From contig CALAHF010000228.1 in the NCBI GenBank assembly GCA_937891465.1, positions 1-60,741 of the forward strand: DNA of 60,741 bases. Direction: 5' to 3'. Shown here one piece after another: positions 28,901 through 36,800 of this stretch. Made by a program: the position numbers and the translations under genes. This stretch comes from an uncultured Verrucomicrobiales bacterium (GTDB taxonomy: Bacteria; Verrucomicrobiota; Verrucomicrobiia; Verrucomicrobiales; DEV007). The notes beneath the pieces are model-generated. The model was not told the DNA's origin. It made no database searches and saw nothing but the letters and a program-made list of their open reading frames with translations. Each line of letters starts with the position of its first letter. Position 1 is the stretch's first letter.

Positions 28901-30355
28901 AGCCCAGCGATAACGGTTCTTGATTACATCCTCTTTCGACCGCTTTGCTTCAGCTAGCCATTGCTCCACCGCCTTCGAGTAATTTTGATTTTGCCCGTTC
29001 TTCTTCGCGTGATCAAAATGCTTGCGGATCTCATTCTGAAACTCCCCGTCATTTGCCGCCGTGTCGAGAATCCAATCCAACGCCACCCGGAATTCATTGC
29101 CCGCATTCGGCAGCGGCGACTTGTAGAGAATATGACCGCGCAAAAGATTTTTGGCCGCCCCGTCATTCTTCAGCCGATCCCGGTAAAGCGAAAACGCAGC
29201 CGAATAATGCAGCCGATGCACATCCTCAGGATTCTGCTTTGCCGCATCTTGATAAATCTGCTCCGCCCGTTTCCACAACGGCTCCTCCTCCGTCCATGAG
29301 AAAAGATACGCCGACGTAGAGGCATGCTCCCGCAACACCTGATTCAAGATCGCCAGCGCACCGTTCACATCCCCCGCACGCTGTTTAGACAGTGCCATCA
29401 GCACACTCATCTCCGCTTTGCGAGCCACCGTTTCCTCCGGAAACGCCCGCAGATAATCATTCACCGCCTTATCCAAATCCCCCTGGGCCGCCTGCGAATC
29501 ATAGAGCGAACGAATCAGATTCCGATGCGTCTCATGGTAGTCCGTGCCTTTCGCGATCGCCTGCCGATACGATTGAATCGCATTGGCATACTGCTTCTCC
29601 GTCCGGAAATTATCCCCCATCCAGCTGTGAACCTCCCACGCCTGCCGATCTACCAACGGCAGCTTTTTAGTGATGATTTTTGCCCCCACCTGATTGCTCA
29701 GCGCATACTGACCCCCATAAGTCCGCGTCTGATACACCGCAGCCATGCCAAACTGCCCCGCTGAGACATTCGCCGGCAGCTGATCCAACAACTTCAGCGC
29801 CATCTCCCCCATAATTTTCGCCGTCACCTCACTCCGCAGATCCGCGTAGAGCTTAAAAGCTTTCTCCGCATCCCCCGCTCCAGTAGCAACCCCGCGTTTT
29901 TCCCATGAAGTCCGATAGTGATCTGCCGCGTCGCGCCGTTGCCCCTCCCGCTCCAATACTTGTGCCAGCATTCGGTGAAATTCGGCGGCTCGCTTCGAGT
30001 TGGGATAGCGATCCACAAATTGCAAAATGTTCGCTTTCAAATCTGAATTTCGAGAAGCGATTGCCAGTCCATCAATCAACTTCCCCATGATCTCTTCATG
30101 GCGGGGGTGCCCGACCTGAACAGTCACGAACGTCTTGCCCGAGCGCACCAGTCCAAAGACCTGTCCCTCCACATAATACAAATCCACCAGTTCCAGAAGC
30201 ACCCGCGCCCCTTCTTCCGAAGACTCCAACGTCTGCCGAAGTTTGGCTTCGAGATCAGCCGCCTTTTTTTCAGCTGCTGATGGCTCATCTTGAGATAGGC
30301 CGGTCGCTGCCACGCAGACGAATAGAGCCAGAGTAATTTTCGAAATCAGTTTCAT
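22979..30355 (-). CDS. Giant secreted TPR/beta-sandwich protein (2458 aa)
   Basis: A signal peptide (ALFVCVAATGLSQ) starts a 2458-residue protein. Residues about 40-1110 are degenerate TPR-type helical repeats; about 1120-2180 are beta-rich modules in which the pattern L.V..GD.L.L.V.D.D.D....D.V.V.V....G......L.ET...SGIF.G recurs at least four times; inside this region are a discoidin-like stretch (about 1340-1400) and a PA14-like stretch (about 1465-1560). Residues about 2185-2440 are regular TPRs of the YbgF/BamD kind (AEDAQYKLGQ-like units such as AADAQYKLGQCYEEAKRLDEAL). Predicted periplasmic or surface scaffold. It sits between an 804-aa relative and exbB/exbD, so I infer a role in a proton-motive-force-driven envelope complex. 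No catalytic site was recognised. Confidence 0.85.
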   Translation of the reverse strand: MKLISKITLALFVCVAATGLSQDEPSAAEKKAADLEAKLRQTLESSEEGARVLLELVDLYYVEGQVFGLVRSGKTFVTVQVGHPRHEEIMGKLIDGLAIASRNSDLKANILQFVDRYPNSKRAAEFHRMLAQVLEREGQRRDAADHYRTSWEKRGVATGAGDAEKAFKLYADLRSEVTAKIMGEMALKLLDQLPANVSAGQFGMAAVYQTRTYGGQYALSNQVGAKIITKKLPLVDRQAWEVHSWMGDNFRTEKQYANAIQSYRQAIAKGTDYHETHRNLIRSLYDSQAAQGDLDKAVNDYLRAFPEETVARKAEMSVLMALSKQRAGDVNGALAILNQVLREHASTSAYLFSWTEEEPLWKRAEQIYQDAAKQNPEDVHRLHYSAAFSLYRDRLKNDGAAKNLLRGHILYKSPLPNAGNEFRVALDWILDTAANDGEFQNEIRKHFDHAKKNGQNQNYSKAVEQWLAEAKRSKEDVIKNRYRWAQAEYAKFRKDPTLRLWESALQNRMKGHGAREQLLKTNLMVEQRKQLLALHAYDIRTYGDSRKRNESIPFYEQLAKLDAKDYVSGKAWVEVASGYGDVAQCKAALEHLLNLDQTTQDAVGWYHASNAARKSEDPTLQKRVLDWIRKNQQRVGASNAYAGTIIGNLRAMELEADAVAYMNEAAKRDLNYSDTQTAVRGLFELQEEGPARINFLKPYLAQSSDNHGHYASWTADEYLKLGDFANFEKVCREARKTQNGRRLRPWSFYGNAWVSHALANEEWTAEQKEQVYRVVRDMNYGRDSALGEMALLEVEGFNMKPVERLLAYRTATIEVQKDQTSYNYLFPWAQKAMGRDEFAEAAALATGLLANIDNIGVDTKGKTRSLIREAYGKMGALGMEVNADSPMAPLLEIGLHLRLGDRERALEAYTENLKRFDEFVLELPSELVAFAADSHTTAGGEQNYDRAESILRKWMVAHSESEKFSDSEKAKMQLLLARNYDRAKRFEVARSEYTTVVNRYPETEEAVEARFGIGETQMAQKIFDQAEETFLDLSNNPISKVRIRGMFLLGVLESRKGNTEDARKIFKDVLSSMPDVSLANETLFNLAEVYGGEQRYLDQLNLLRTVGRLGQESKRWHEPGRALSIVVQDSDLGISRGHTKIPVQVTTVPGGDREMAHLSSGGAGKGLFIGEIETSLGLAQAENGVLEVSGNDLIKVDYPEDFKNEFQFNPLATGDIGIAIDAEFTMASSQIVDEEVETEAERIAREEAEEGDLRQSIQRPQNEIKPGNPIYLRVTDLDRDISGEADEVMVKVTASSGDEAQVILRETGSHSGIFEGSVDSSDLPAGALATDTAIEHNPLMAIDKDPASAWVSQPDGLTPKWLSVDLKELRTVSKGTFTTPNPQDQAPVRTRLQGSHDGRFWYPLAEHPQRETAEKPAGDFKRMTQRLWHSRNASAITNWQEVIKLAKSQPPHEESQPDELHYKTEIPIDAEERRKRKADPCGVIWQGAFIQPRDGAVRFAISGQTAGAMIDGLLIQPIVKVQRQVELDVYLEAGLHEVIFFASTSDSGRRPIGVLRTRENPNTSQVRLTRFVPEDFDLNQAFAADLKPAGNYPLGTMSADDEGKWEFGIEPRELRHVRMVIDEYVGQAVAINSVTVASPKDQFIPTEQDLMQLSSNNILEITPGDQLESTYIDELPTGGEPKNRALSERLNATYYNGSITPIAYDFVRNSNGTVEETEKDLLRIDPGERITLEIVDFDLDSTGQRDKVPVKVQIGDGAPVELFATETESTSGIFKTEIDTFDPNAPVAEVKPEIASEDGETEEEEEEDAETDPAPESDLPKLAIKSGDQIYFTYRDQENTFPGHAIDRDAVIYVREPTAGRFRILETRVTPPQTEGAQSKVTFSNSESAEGVIKGVAYDVPLTVEVIDEDAARDSRSEVTVSLTLANAPEGTEPVKVACRISAAHSDLDDSLAQVRNPALHQGRFVGQVTMRLGGSNSPTLIPRAPGVSANALIGRVLPVDDSETIEDGLIGVLNLTGADTIQGSYIDEQTLPEREAILSDRARILGNGSLAATDSAYEEVVEKLQVGERLYLRFSDADKDITDERDKIDVAVESANGEKETVPLEETLNHSGIFTGSFKLKAVPQPIPGNFDPTSPELEAFFGQAMIAKYTDDRPATPDEAAVPHVTEIPVSDGTDGDLAAFTKIFGDEDLAIQTQFHIAESFFELFKSHLELDRKEEADTDLENGRRVLKELQEDYPDPKYAARVAYLLGQFAQELKNWDEAIEAYETIVKQYPDHTLAADAQYKLGQCYEEAKRLDEALEAYVTLAATYPENPLISNVMIRINEHFYVLEEFEVAAQVGAKFLERFENHEWAPRMAFRVGQCFYKDEKYKEAGLAFDDFVKRFPEDDLAGQSLFWAGESYRQGNNVPFAFRRYNRCRWDFPESDAAKYSRGRLALPEMLAQFEREAQNVDMEENQ

Positions 30356-30376
30356 CGCAAAAAGTCGTTTAAAAAT

Positions 30377-32791
30377 TTAGATTCCCGCCTTCACCAGCGC
30401 ATCGCTGATCCGTTTAGCTTCTCCGGCGACGGAGCTCTCGGGGAATTCATTGATCAATTGATCAAACATTCTTCGGGCTTCCGCTTTGCGATCGAGGCGG
30501 AACAGGCATCGACCGTAGTTGAACAAAATGACGTCGAGGAAATTCGCGTCGGGATACTCAGAGAGAACATTTTCGAAGACATCGATCGCTCGCGAATAGT
30601 CCTGTTTTTTGTAATAGAAATTCGCCATCTTCGCAACGGCGTCACCGACTCGACCACTGTCGGGAAACGATTCGTAGACCTTGTGATACTCAACAAAAGC
30701 CCTTTCATACAGCGCGTCTGATTGAGCGATGGCTGCATCGGCGGCCATCTTTTCGTAGGTTTCGGCAATGCCAAATTGAGCCTCACCCTTCAGCGGGCTG
30801 TCGTTCAAACGAAGAATCGAACCATACAATCGGATCGCGTCCGGCAATTTCCCTTGCGCTCGAAAGGCATCTGCCTGTTGCAACATCGCTTGATCTACAA
30901 AGGTTGATTCCGGAAATTCTTTCATCAACTGCTGGCTCATCGCCACCGCGAGATTGTAGTTTTCCATCGCAAAATATGTCCGCCACAGCTGCACATAGGC
31001 GTTTTCCAAAATCGATCCGCCGAGTTTTCGTGCCTCGGCTAGAACTTCGTTGGCGACCGAAAGTGCTTCTTCGTATTTTAGGTCAGCCTTTTTCTGAAGG
31101 CCAAATTCACGGTAGTGATTGCCGATATTCGTCAATGCATCGGCAGAGCCCAGTTGCGTTTTGATTTTCAACTCCGCGTTTGAGATGTCGGTTTTGGTCA
31201 CCCTGACATTCCCTAAATTGCCTTCGATGCAACGAGCTTGCGCAGTCAGATCAATCGAAGCGCGGGTAAGATTTTTTTCGTCGCGATAGCGAAGTCGCAA
31301 CAAATCCCCCGGCTGAGCCTGTAAAATCGAATCGCCCGCCTTTGGCGTTGCTTCGTCTGCGATGACGACTTGTCCGCGGAAAATCCCACTGTGAACTGTT
31401 GGTGGCGCGTCTTCTGTTTCAGTGATCGGAGCGCTTTCTGGAGCGGGCGCTGCATCGTCGCCAGGCGTTTCGTCTGCGGTTTCCACTTCGTTGAAAACTT
31501 CGCGAACAATCGAAGCTTCAGTCAGCGTCACTTTGGTTTCATCAATTTTCTTAAACCGTTCGACCTTCAAATCCACCTTGCCGTCTTCATTTGTTTCTGC
31601 GAGCGGATCCTGTTTTGCGGCCGCCGCTGCGATCTCTTCATCCAGCTCTGCGGTTGATTTCTCACGCCAGATTTCTGCTGTTGCGGTCAGTTTGTCGGCC
31701 CCGTCACCTGTATCAAAATCGGCGTCGAGAATTTCCAAGTTCGCCTGTTTTCCGATGACCACACCTGCAAGCGTGTCGCCAAACGATCCGTCCATGATTT
31801 GCGCGATTGCTGTTCCAACGACGTTGACGGTGTATAAACGCTGCTCATCAAATTTTCGGTCGGCTGTTTGGGCATCGATGTAAGTGACTTCAATTGTATC
31901 TCCGCCCTGAACTTCAAGCCGGCCATTTCCATGAGCGGGAGCGCCCAGGGCTGTCGGTATCGATCCCAAAATCACGCGAACCTGACGCCCGATCGGATGG
32001 CAAATCACATCTTCTTCATCGCCACTCTTCGCTTTGCAGCGAAGCGTCACGGTTTCGCCTGGCTCAAGAACGGCGAGGTCTTGATCGGCGACTTTCACGA
32101 AAAGCCGCTTTCCAGCTTCTACTTTGTCTATCTGAGCATCTTCTTCAGAAAGCGCGGTTCCCACTTTTTCCAACGCTTCAATGGCCCGGCTGTAATGCCC
32201 CTGTTTAAAATGGCCGAGGCCGATGAAATAATAGGCCGAGTTTACTTGTTCCGAAGACGGGTAATCTTCGATCACGCGGCGCAATACTTTGAAGCACTGG
32301 CCATACAGTCGACCTTCGTAAAAACAAACCCCCGTTTGCAGTGCCGCCGCAGCACGTTGCGCGTCATCCGTGTTGGCTTCGACATCGACAGCTTCAAAAT
32401 GACCACGCGCTTCATCGAAAGCGCGACGTTTTTCGAGGAGAAAACTTCCCAATCGCAAATGGGCATCGAATCGAAATTTCGAGCGCGGATAGCGTTCGAT
32501 AACTGACCGCCAGATCTCGAGCGCTTTTTCGGTTTCTTCCGCTTCGATTCGGGCGTCACCCGCTTCGAGCAATTTTTTCGCCGCGCGATCTTCAACAATC
32601 GATCCCCGAACGGGCGCGTCTTGAGCGTTGAGGAACGAGATGAAAAGAAGTGTAGCGACGATCCAACCCTGTTGGATCAACGAACAGACCCTATTGGTTC
32701 GTGAGGGCGAAACGAACAGACCCTGTTGGTTCGATGAGCCAACCCTATTGGATCGTGAAAAAGGATTTTTTGCGGGAGTGTTCGGGATCAT
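30377..32791 (-). CDS. Secreted TPR protein with the same beta module (804 aa)
   Basis: The N-terminus is odd: residues about 13-44 are encoded by four half-units of the dispersed palindrome, and only then comes the hydrophobic signal core WIVATLLFISFLNAQ. After this come TPRs (about 65-215), two to three beta modules like those of the giant neighbour (about 230-530, including THSGIFRGQV-like PTVHSGIFRGQVVI), and C-terminal TPRs (about 540-800; DFSRAIDVFENVLSEYP-type units). The true start may be an internal TTG (Met-Ile-Gln-Gln-Gly) within the repeat, giving a signal with no basic residue. Only 21 nt from the giant gene, so almost certainly in one operon. Confidence 0.85.
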   Translation of the reverse strand: MIPNTPAKNPFSRSNRVGSSNQQGLFVSPSRTNRVCSLIQQGWIVATLLFISFLNAQDAPVRGSIVEDRAAKKLLEAGDARIEAEETEKALEIWRSVIERYPRSKFRFDAHLRLGSFLLEKRRAFDEARGHFEAVDVEANTDDAQRAAAALQTGVCFYEGRLYGQCFKVLRRVIEDYPSSEQVNSAYYFIGLGHFKQGHYSRAIEALEKVGTALSEEDAQIDKVEAGKRLFVKVADQDLAVLEPGETVTLRCKAKSGDEEDVICHPIGRQVRVILGSIPTALGAPAHGNGRLEVQGGDTIEVTYIDAQTADRKFDEQRLYTVNVVGTAIAQIMDGSFGDTLAGVVIGKQANLEILDADFDTGDGADKLTATAEIWREKSTAELDEEIAAAAAKQDPLAETNEDGKVDLKVERFKKIDETKVTLTEASIVREVFNEVETADETPGDDAAPAPESAPITETEDAPPTVHSGIFRGQVVIADEATPKAGDSILQAQPGDLLRLRYRDEKNLTRASIDLTAQARCIEGNLGNVRVTKTDISNAELKIKTQLGSADALTNIGNHYREFGLQKKADLKYEEALSVANEVLAEARKLGGSILENAYVQLWRTYFAMENYNLAVAMSQQLMKEFPESTFVDQAMLQQADAFRAQGKLPDAIRLYGSILRLNDSPLKGEAQFGIAETYEKMAADAAIAQSDALYERAFVEYHKVYESFPDSGRVGDAVAKMANFYYKKQDYSRAIDVFENVLSEYPDANFLDVILFNYGRCLFRLDRKAEARRMFDQLINEFPESSVAGEAKRISDALVKAGI
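32659..32755. repeat. Cluster of four palindrome half-units in a signal-peptide region
   Basis: Four copies of the right-arm motif ACCCT(G/A)TTGG(A/T)TC occur at about 24-31 nt spacing over 97 nt. They overlap codons about 13-45 of the 804-aa TPR gene, giving the recurrent peptide pieces NRVGSSNQQG and NRVCSLIQQG. Confidence 0.9.
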
Positions 32792-32867
32792 TGAGAGACC
32801 CGAATCTTAGGCAAAAATCAAAAAAAATGACAAAACCATTCAAGGCTCATTCGAGCTACCCATGTGT

Positions 32868-33824
32868 TTATTCAGCGGCCGCTGTTTTCGCTGCGACGGG
32901 CTCAAGGAAGATTTTTTGAATATCCATCACTGCCTTGGCTGATTTCTTGAGCGGCATGATGGCGAGCTTCTGTTCTCCGGCGTGTTTGATTTCGACTTCG
33001 CCAATCTCGAGGGTTTTCCATTCTTGAAAGCCACCGGTGTCTTCGACGGTGAATTTCAAAGTTTGATCGTTAACAAGAACGGCCACTTCGCTGCCCCCGT
33101 TGCCGGTTCCGCAAGCTTGAACAACGCTGACTTTGAATTTGCCGGGCATCCCTGCTTCGAAAACCCACTCGGCCCAGTCTTTTTCGTCGATCCAGTAACC
33201 GAGGCAATTTTTCTCGGGCTTCGGCTCGTAGCGCATCATTTCAGAATACGTGGTCGCTGTCTTAGCTAGCAATTCGATCGAGCCATCGATGGATTGACCT
33301 TCTACTTTCCCTTCGGGAGCCGGATGGATTGTAAGGCCACGGACAAAGAATGCGGGGCCGTTTGATTTGTCGGCGCTGAGAAGGGTGACTGGGTATTCTC
33401 CGGATTTTGGCACATAAATGGTTCCGAGCGTAATATCGCCTAACTTCGGTTCGCCACTGCTGGTGCGAGGAGCGTAGCTTTTGACTGTGTTGTCGCCGAT
33501 TTTTACATTGATCCCCATTTTGGTGGCGACGGATTCGTAATTCAAAGTCACATAATAATTCCCCCAGCGTTTTGCGTTGGTCGTCCAATTCCAGTGGGCG
33601 AAGTGGCTTCCCGGAACGTAGGTGCCGTCTTTGGCATCGATTGTCATCAGACCGCGAGTGCGATCCACTTTCATCGCGTAATCAGGAATCACCGGGACCG
33701 GTTCCAAATCTCCGAATGGATCTGGTGGAAGGTTTGTCGTTTTCGGCGCGGCTTCTTTATCCTGAGCGAATGAAGCGGTGAGCGTCAGTATCACCAGTGA
33801 AAAAATCGAGACGGGAAATTTCAT
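32868..33824 (-). CDS. Secreted protein with two jelly-roll (carbohydrate-binding-like) domains
   Basis: 318 residues from ATG 33824 (chosen because it opens a clean signal peptide, FPVSIFSLVILTLTASFAQ; the longer frame from 33890 adds a polar extension before it). Two beta-sandwich stretches follow: about 45-165 (HFAHWNWTTNAKRWGNYYV, KSGEYPVTLLS) and about 180-300 (DWAEWVFEAGMPGKFKVSV, NDQTLKFTVEDTGGFQEW). The second resembles CBM6/fucosidase-type accessory modules that bind glycans. Between the class A PBP and the TPR genes on the same strand, suggesting a cell-wall or surface-glycan ligand. No catalytic motif seen. Confidence 0.65.
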   Translation of the reverse strand: MKFPVSIFSLVILTLTASFAQDKEAAPKTTNLPPDPFGDLEPVPVIPDYAMKVDRTRGLMTIDAKDGTYVPGSHFAHWNWTTNAKRWGNYYVTLNYESVATKMGINVKIGDNTVKSYAPRTSSGEPKLGDITLGTIYVPKSGEYPVTLLSADKSNGPAFFVRGLTIHPAPEGKVEGQSIDGSIELLAKTATTYSEMMRYEPKPEKNCLGYWIDEKDWAEWVFEAGMPGKFKVSVVQACGTGNGGSEVAVLVNDQTLKFTVEDTGGFQEWKTLEIGEVEIKHAGEQKLAIMPLKKSAKAVMDIQKIFLEPVAAKTAAAE

Positions 33825-33886
33825 GATCGGCAATCCTACGGTCTTGCAGAAAAAAGAGCAATTTCGAAATGATGCGAGTTGTTGGC

Positions 33887-36800
33887 TCACTGATTTTTGA
33901 AAATGCTTCCCGTACGAGGCACTGCGCGCCGTTCAATTGCAGGCTCAGGTTCCTCTTCTGGCGAAGGGTCTTCCGAAATTGGGCGGGAAATGGCTGGACC
34001 GGCTTCGACAGGAACCGGTTCTTCTCCAGCGATTCCATCCAGCATAATCGGAGGGGGCGGAGCAAGGCGAACGCGATTGGCAACGGGTTCGATCGGATCG
34101 TCCTCTAAGATAGGGCGAACGACAGGAAGCCCGCTGGAATTGACTTGTACGGGAACTGCTCGCAACGGTTTGCGATTGATTGCTTCAGGATCATCGGGAT
34201 TTTCTTCGCCGGGGATCGCTTCGGGATCATCAGTTTCTTCATCCGGATGAGGAAGGGCGACCTTTGCCCGAACAACGGGAACGACGGACGCGTAGGGATC
34301 CTCGCCAACGACAGTCATGGCCATAGGAATGATGGGTTCTCCAAGATCGGCGCCCACCAATGAAACCCGGATTGGCTGAGGACGTTTGTTGTTCCCTGTA
34401 AGCGTCAGTCTGCCGGCACCGGTCAATACTTGGCTGCCGGGTCGGGCATGGATGGAACAAATGGACTTCACTTCAGTTCCGGGACGGAGATACTCGATGA
34501 ATGTTGTCCGGACTTGGGTTGCGGCGGTTCCGTTTTGGACGATTTCAAAGCAATCATTGGTCGCCAATTCGCCGGAGTGGGTGCACACCTCAACCTCTGC
34601 CGCATCGCTTGGAGGCGTAAATTCCTGTGGGGGATAGCTCGCCTTCGCGGCATTCATGACATCAGTCCAGACCGGTAAAACGGTGTCGGCACTGAAGGCC
34701 AGGGGGTAGATTTGTTCGGTTTTGTCGAACCCGGCCCACACTGCGCAGGTGACTTCGCTGGTGTAGCCGACGAACCAGTTGTCGGTGAATCCATATTCGG
34801 TGCCGGTTTTGCCGGCGGCAGGATAATCTCCCAGGCCGTATTCTTCGGTGGCTTTTTTGGCGGAGCCCGTTTTCAAAGAATCCTGCAAACAACTCGTCAC
34901 CTGAAATGCGGAATACTTATCGATCGCGGGACGATTGGTCATTCGTTTTTCCGGTTTGAAAATCTCGATACCGTTTGCGTCGGTGATGCTCTCAATCAAA
35001 TAAGTCGCTTCGGGACGGTCGCCGTTATTCGGGAAAATGGTGTAAGCCTCACAAAGCTCAGACATTGAAACAACGTTGCGACCAACCATGGTGGCGTTGA
35101 AATTCTGCAGATCGCCATCAAAGGACATGCCGACCGATTTTGCGAGATCAACGATGTTGTCCAGCTTCGCCGTCGTGCCGACTTTTACGGTTGCACCAAT
35201 TGCTGATTTGGAGAGCGCCCGCCGATAGGTGATCGAATTCTCGTAGGTGTTATCGAGATCTTCCGGTCCCCATTCGGCAACAATTCCGGTGAGCCCGCCA
35301 ATCTGCAAATTGCTTTGATCCATCGGTGTGTCCGCGACGAGTGAACCGGGAAATTTGCCGCTCTCAAAAGCGGATGCGTAGACAAACGGAAGAAAAGCTG
35401 TGCCGGAAGGGCGGCGCCCCATTGAGGTCCGGTCAAACATACTGTCGGAGAAATCGCGCCCACCAACGAGCGCGACGATGGCTCCGGTTTTGTTTTCGAT
35501 CATCAACAGCGATCCCTGCAAATAAGTGGGATTCGGTGGTTGAGATCCGTTTTCAGCATCGGAAAATTCCTTTTTCAGTTCTTTATACTGAGCTAGCGTC
35601 TGGTGCTTGAAGTCAGGGTGTTTCTCGACTTCGTCGAGCTGGGATCGCAGTTTTTCTTCGGCTTTTTGCTGAACGTCGATATCAATCGTCGTCCGAATTG
35701 TGTAACCGCCTTGAGATACCGTTTCATAGCCGAGCTGTTCGATCACCTGCTGGCGGACGCGGTCGTAAACATATTTGGAGCGGCCTGTCTGATTCTTTTT
35801 TGGAATGGTCGTAATGGGCTGGTTGATGGCCGCTTCTGACTGGTTTTCTTCGATGAAATCAAGTTTCAGCATTCGGCGAATGACACTGTCCCGCGTATTT
35901 TTCGACTCGGCTGGAAATTTCCGTGGCCCCCGATAATAAGGATTTCGGATTACCCCGGCCAACGTCGCGGCCTCCGCGATGGTAAGGTCGCTGGCCTTTT
36001 TGCCAAAAAATCCCTCAGCCGCAGAAGCAATTCCATAGTAGCCGTCACCGAAATAAATCCGGTTCATGTAGAGCTCCATGATTTTGTTTTTATCAGCGAT
36101 TTCCTTTTCGATTCGCCAAGCCAGAAACGCTTCTGTCACTTTTCGGCTGATGCTCCGCTCGCGCATATCGAATGCATTCCGGGCCAATTGCTGCGTGATT
36201 GTGGAAGCCCCTTGATTCACTTCACCGGTTTTAATGGCCTGAAAAAGCACTCGGAGCAGACCTTTCGGATCAACGCCGTTGTGAGTATGAAACCGGCTGT
36301 CTTCCGCCGCGAGCAGGGCGTTGGTGAAATTTTCGGAAACACTTTCATAGGGGACGGGGTGGCGGTTTTGCACATAAATCCGGCCAAGCTCTTTTCCGTT
36401 TCGATCAAAAATCTTACTCGCTACTTCAAGATCATCGATCTTGCTCATGTCGAGAGACTGGGCCAGCTCATAGCGGGGCAAGCAGTAAAAATAAACCCCG
36501 ACTCCGCCGATAACACCGACGATCAAAAACAATGCCAGCATGAAGAGGCAGAATTTCACGAACGCCCACAGTCGTAGTAATTTTTTCTTTCGACTTGCTG
36601 CCGGCTTCAGTGTGTTTGGCGGCGGTGGCAGCGGAATGGCGTCGATAGCGCTCAATTCCAAGTCATCATCGGCATCCTGCTCATCAAGGATTGGGGACAG
36701 TTCATCGTCGAACGCGACATTCCCGATTCCGACGACGTCATCTTCGTTGAATTCCTCTTCTTCTTCCTCATCCTGATCAACTTCCAGAGGTGGTTCGCTG

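Noticed and set aside
27650-30000. Several Pro/His-rich plus-strand frames suggesting genes opposite the giant protein
   Set aside because: They arise from skewed codon use of the giant gene and overlap each other in different frames without recognisable domains.
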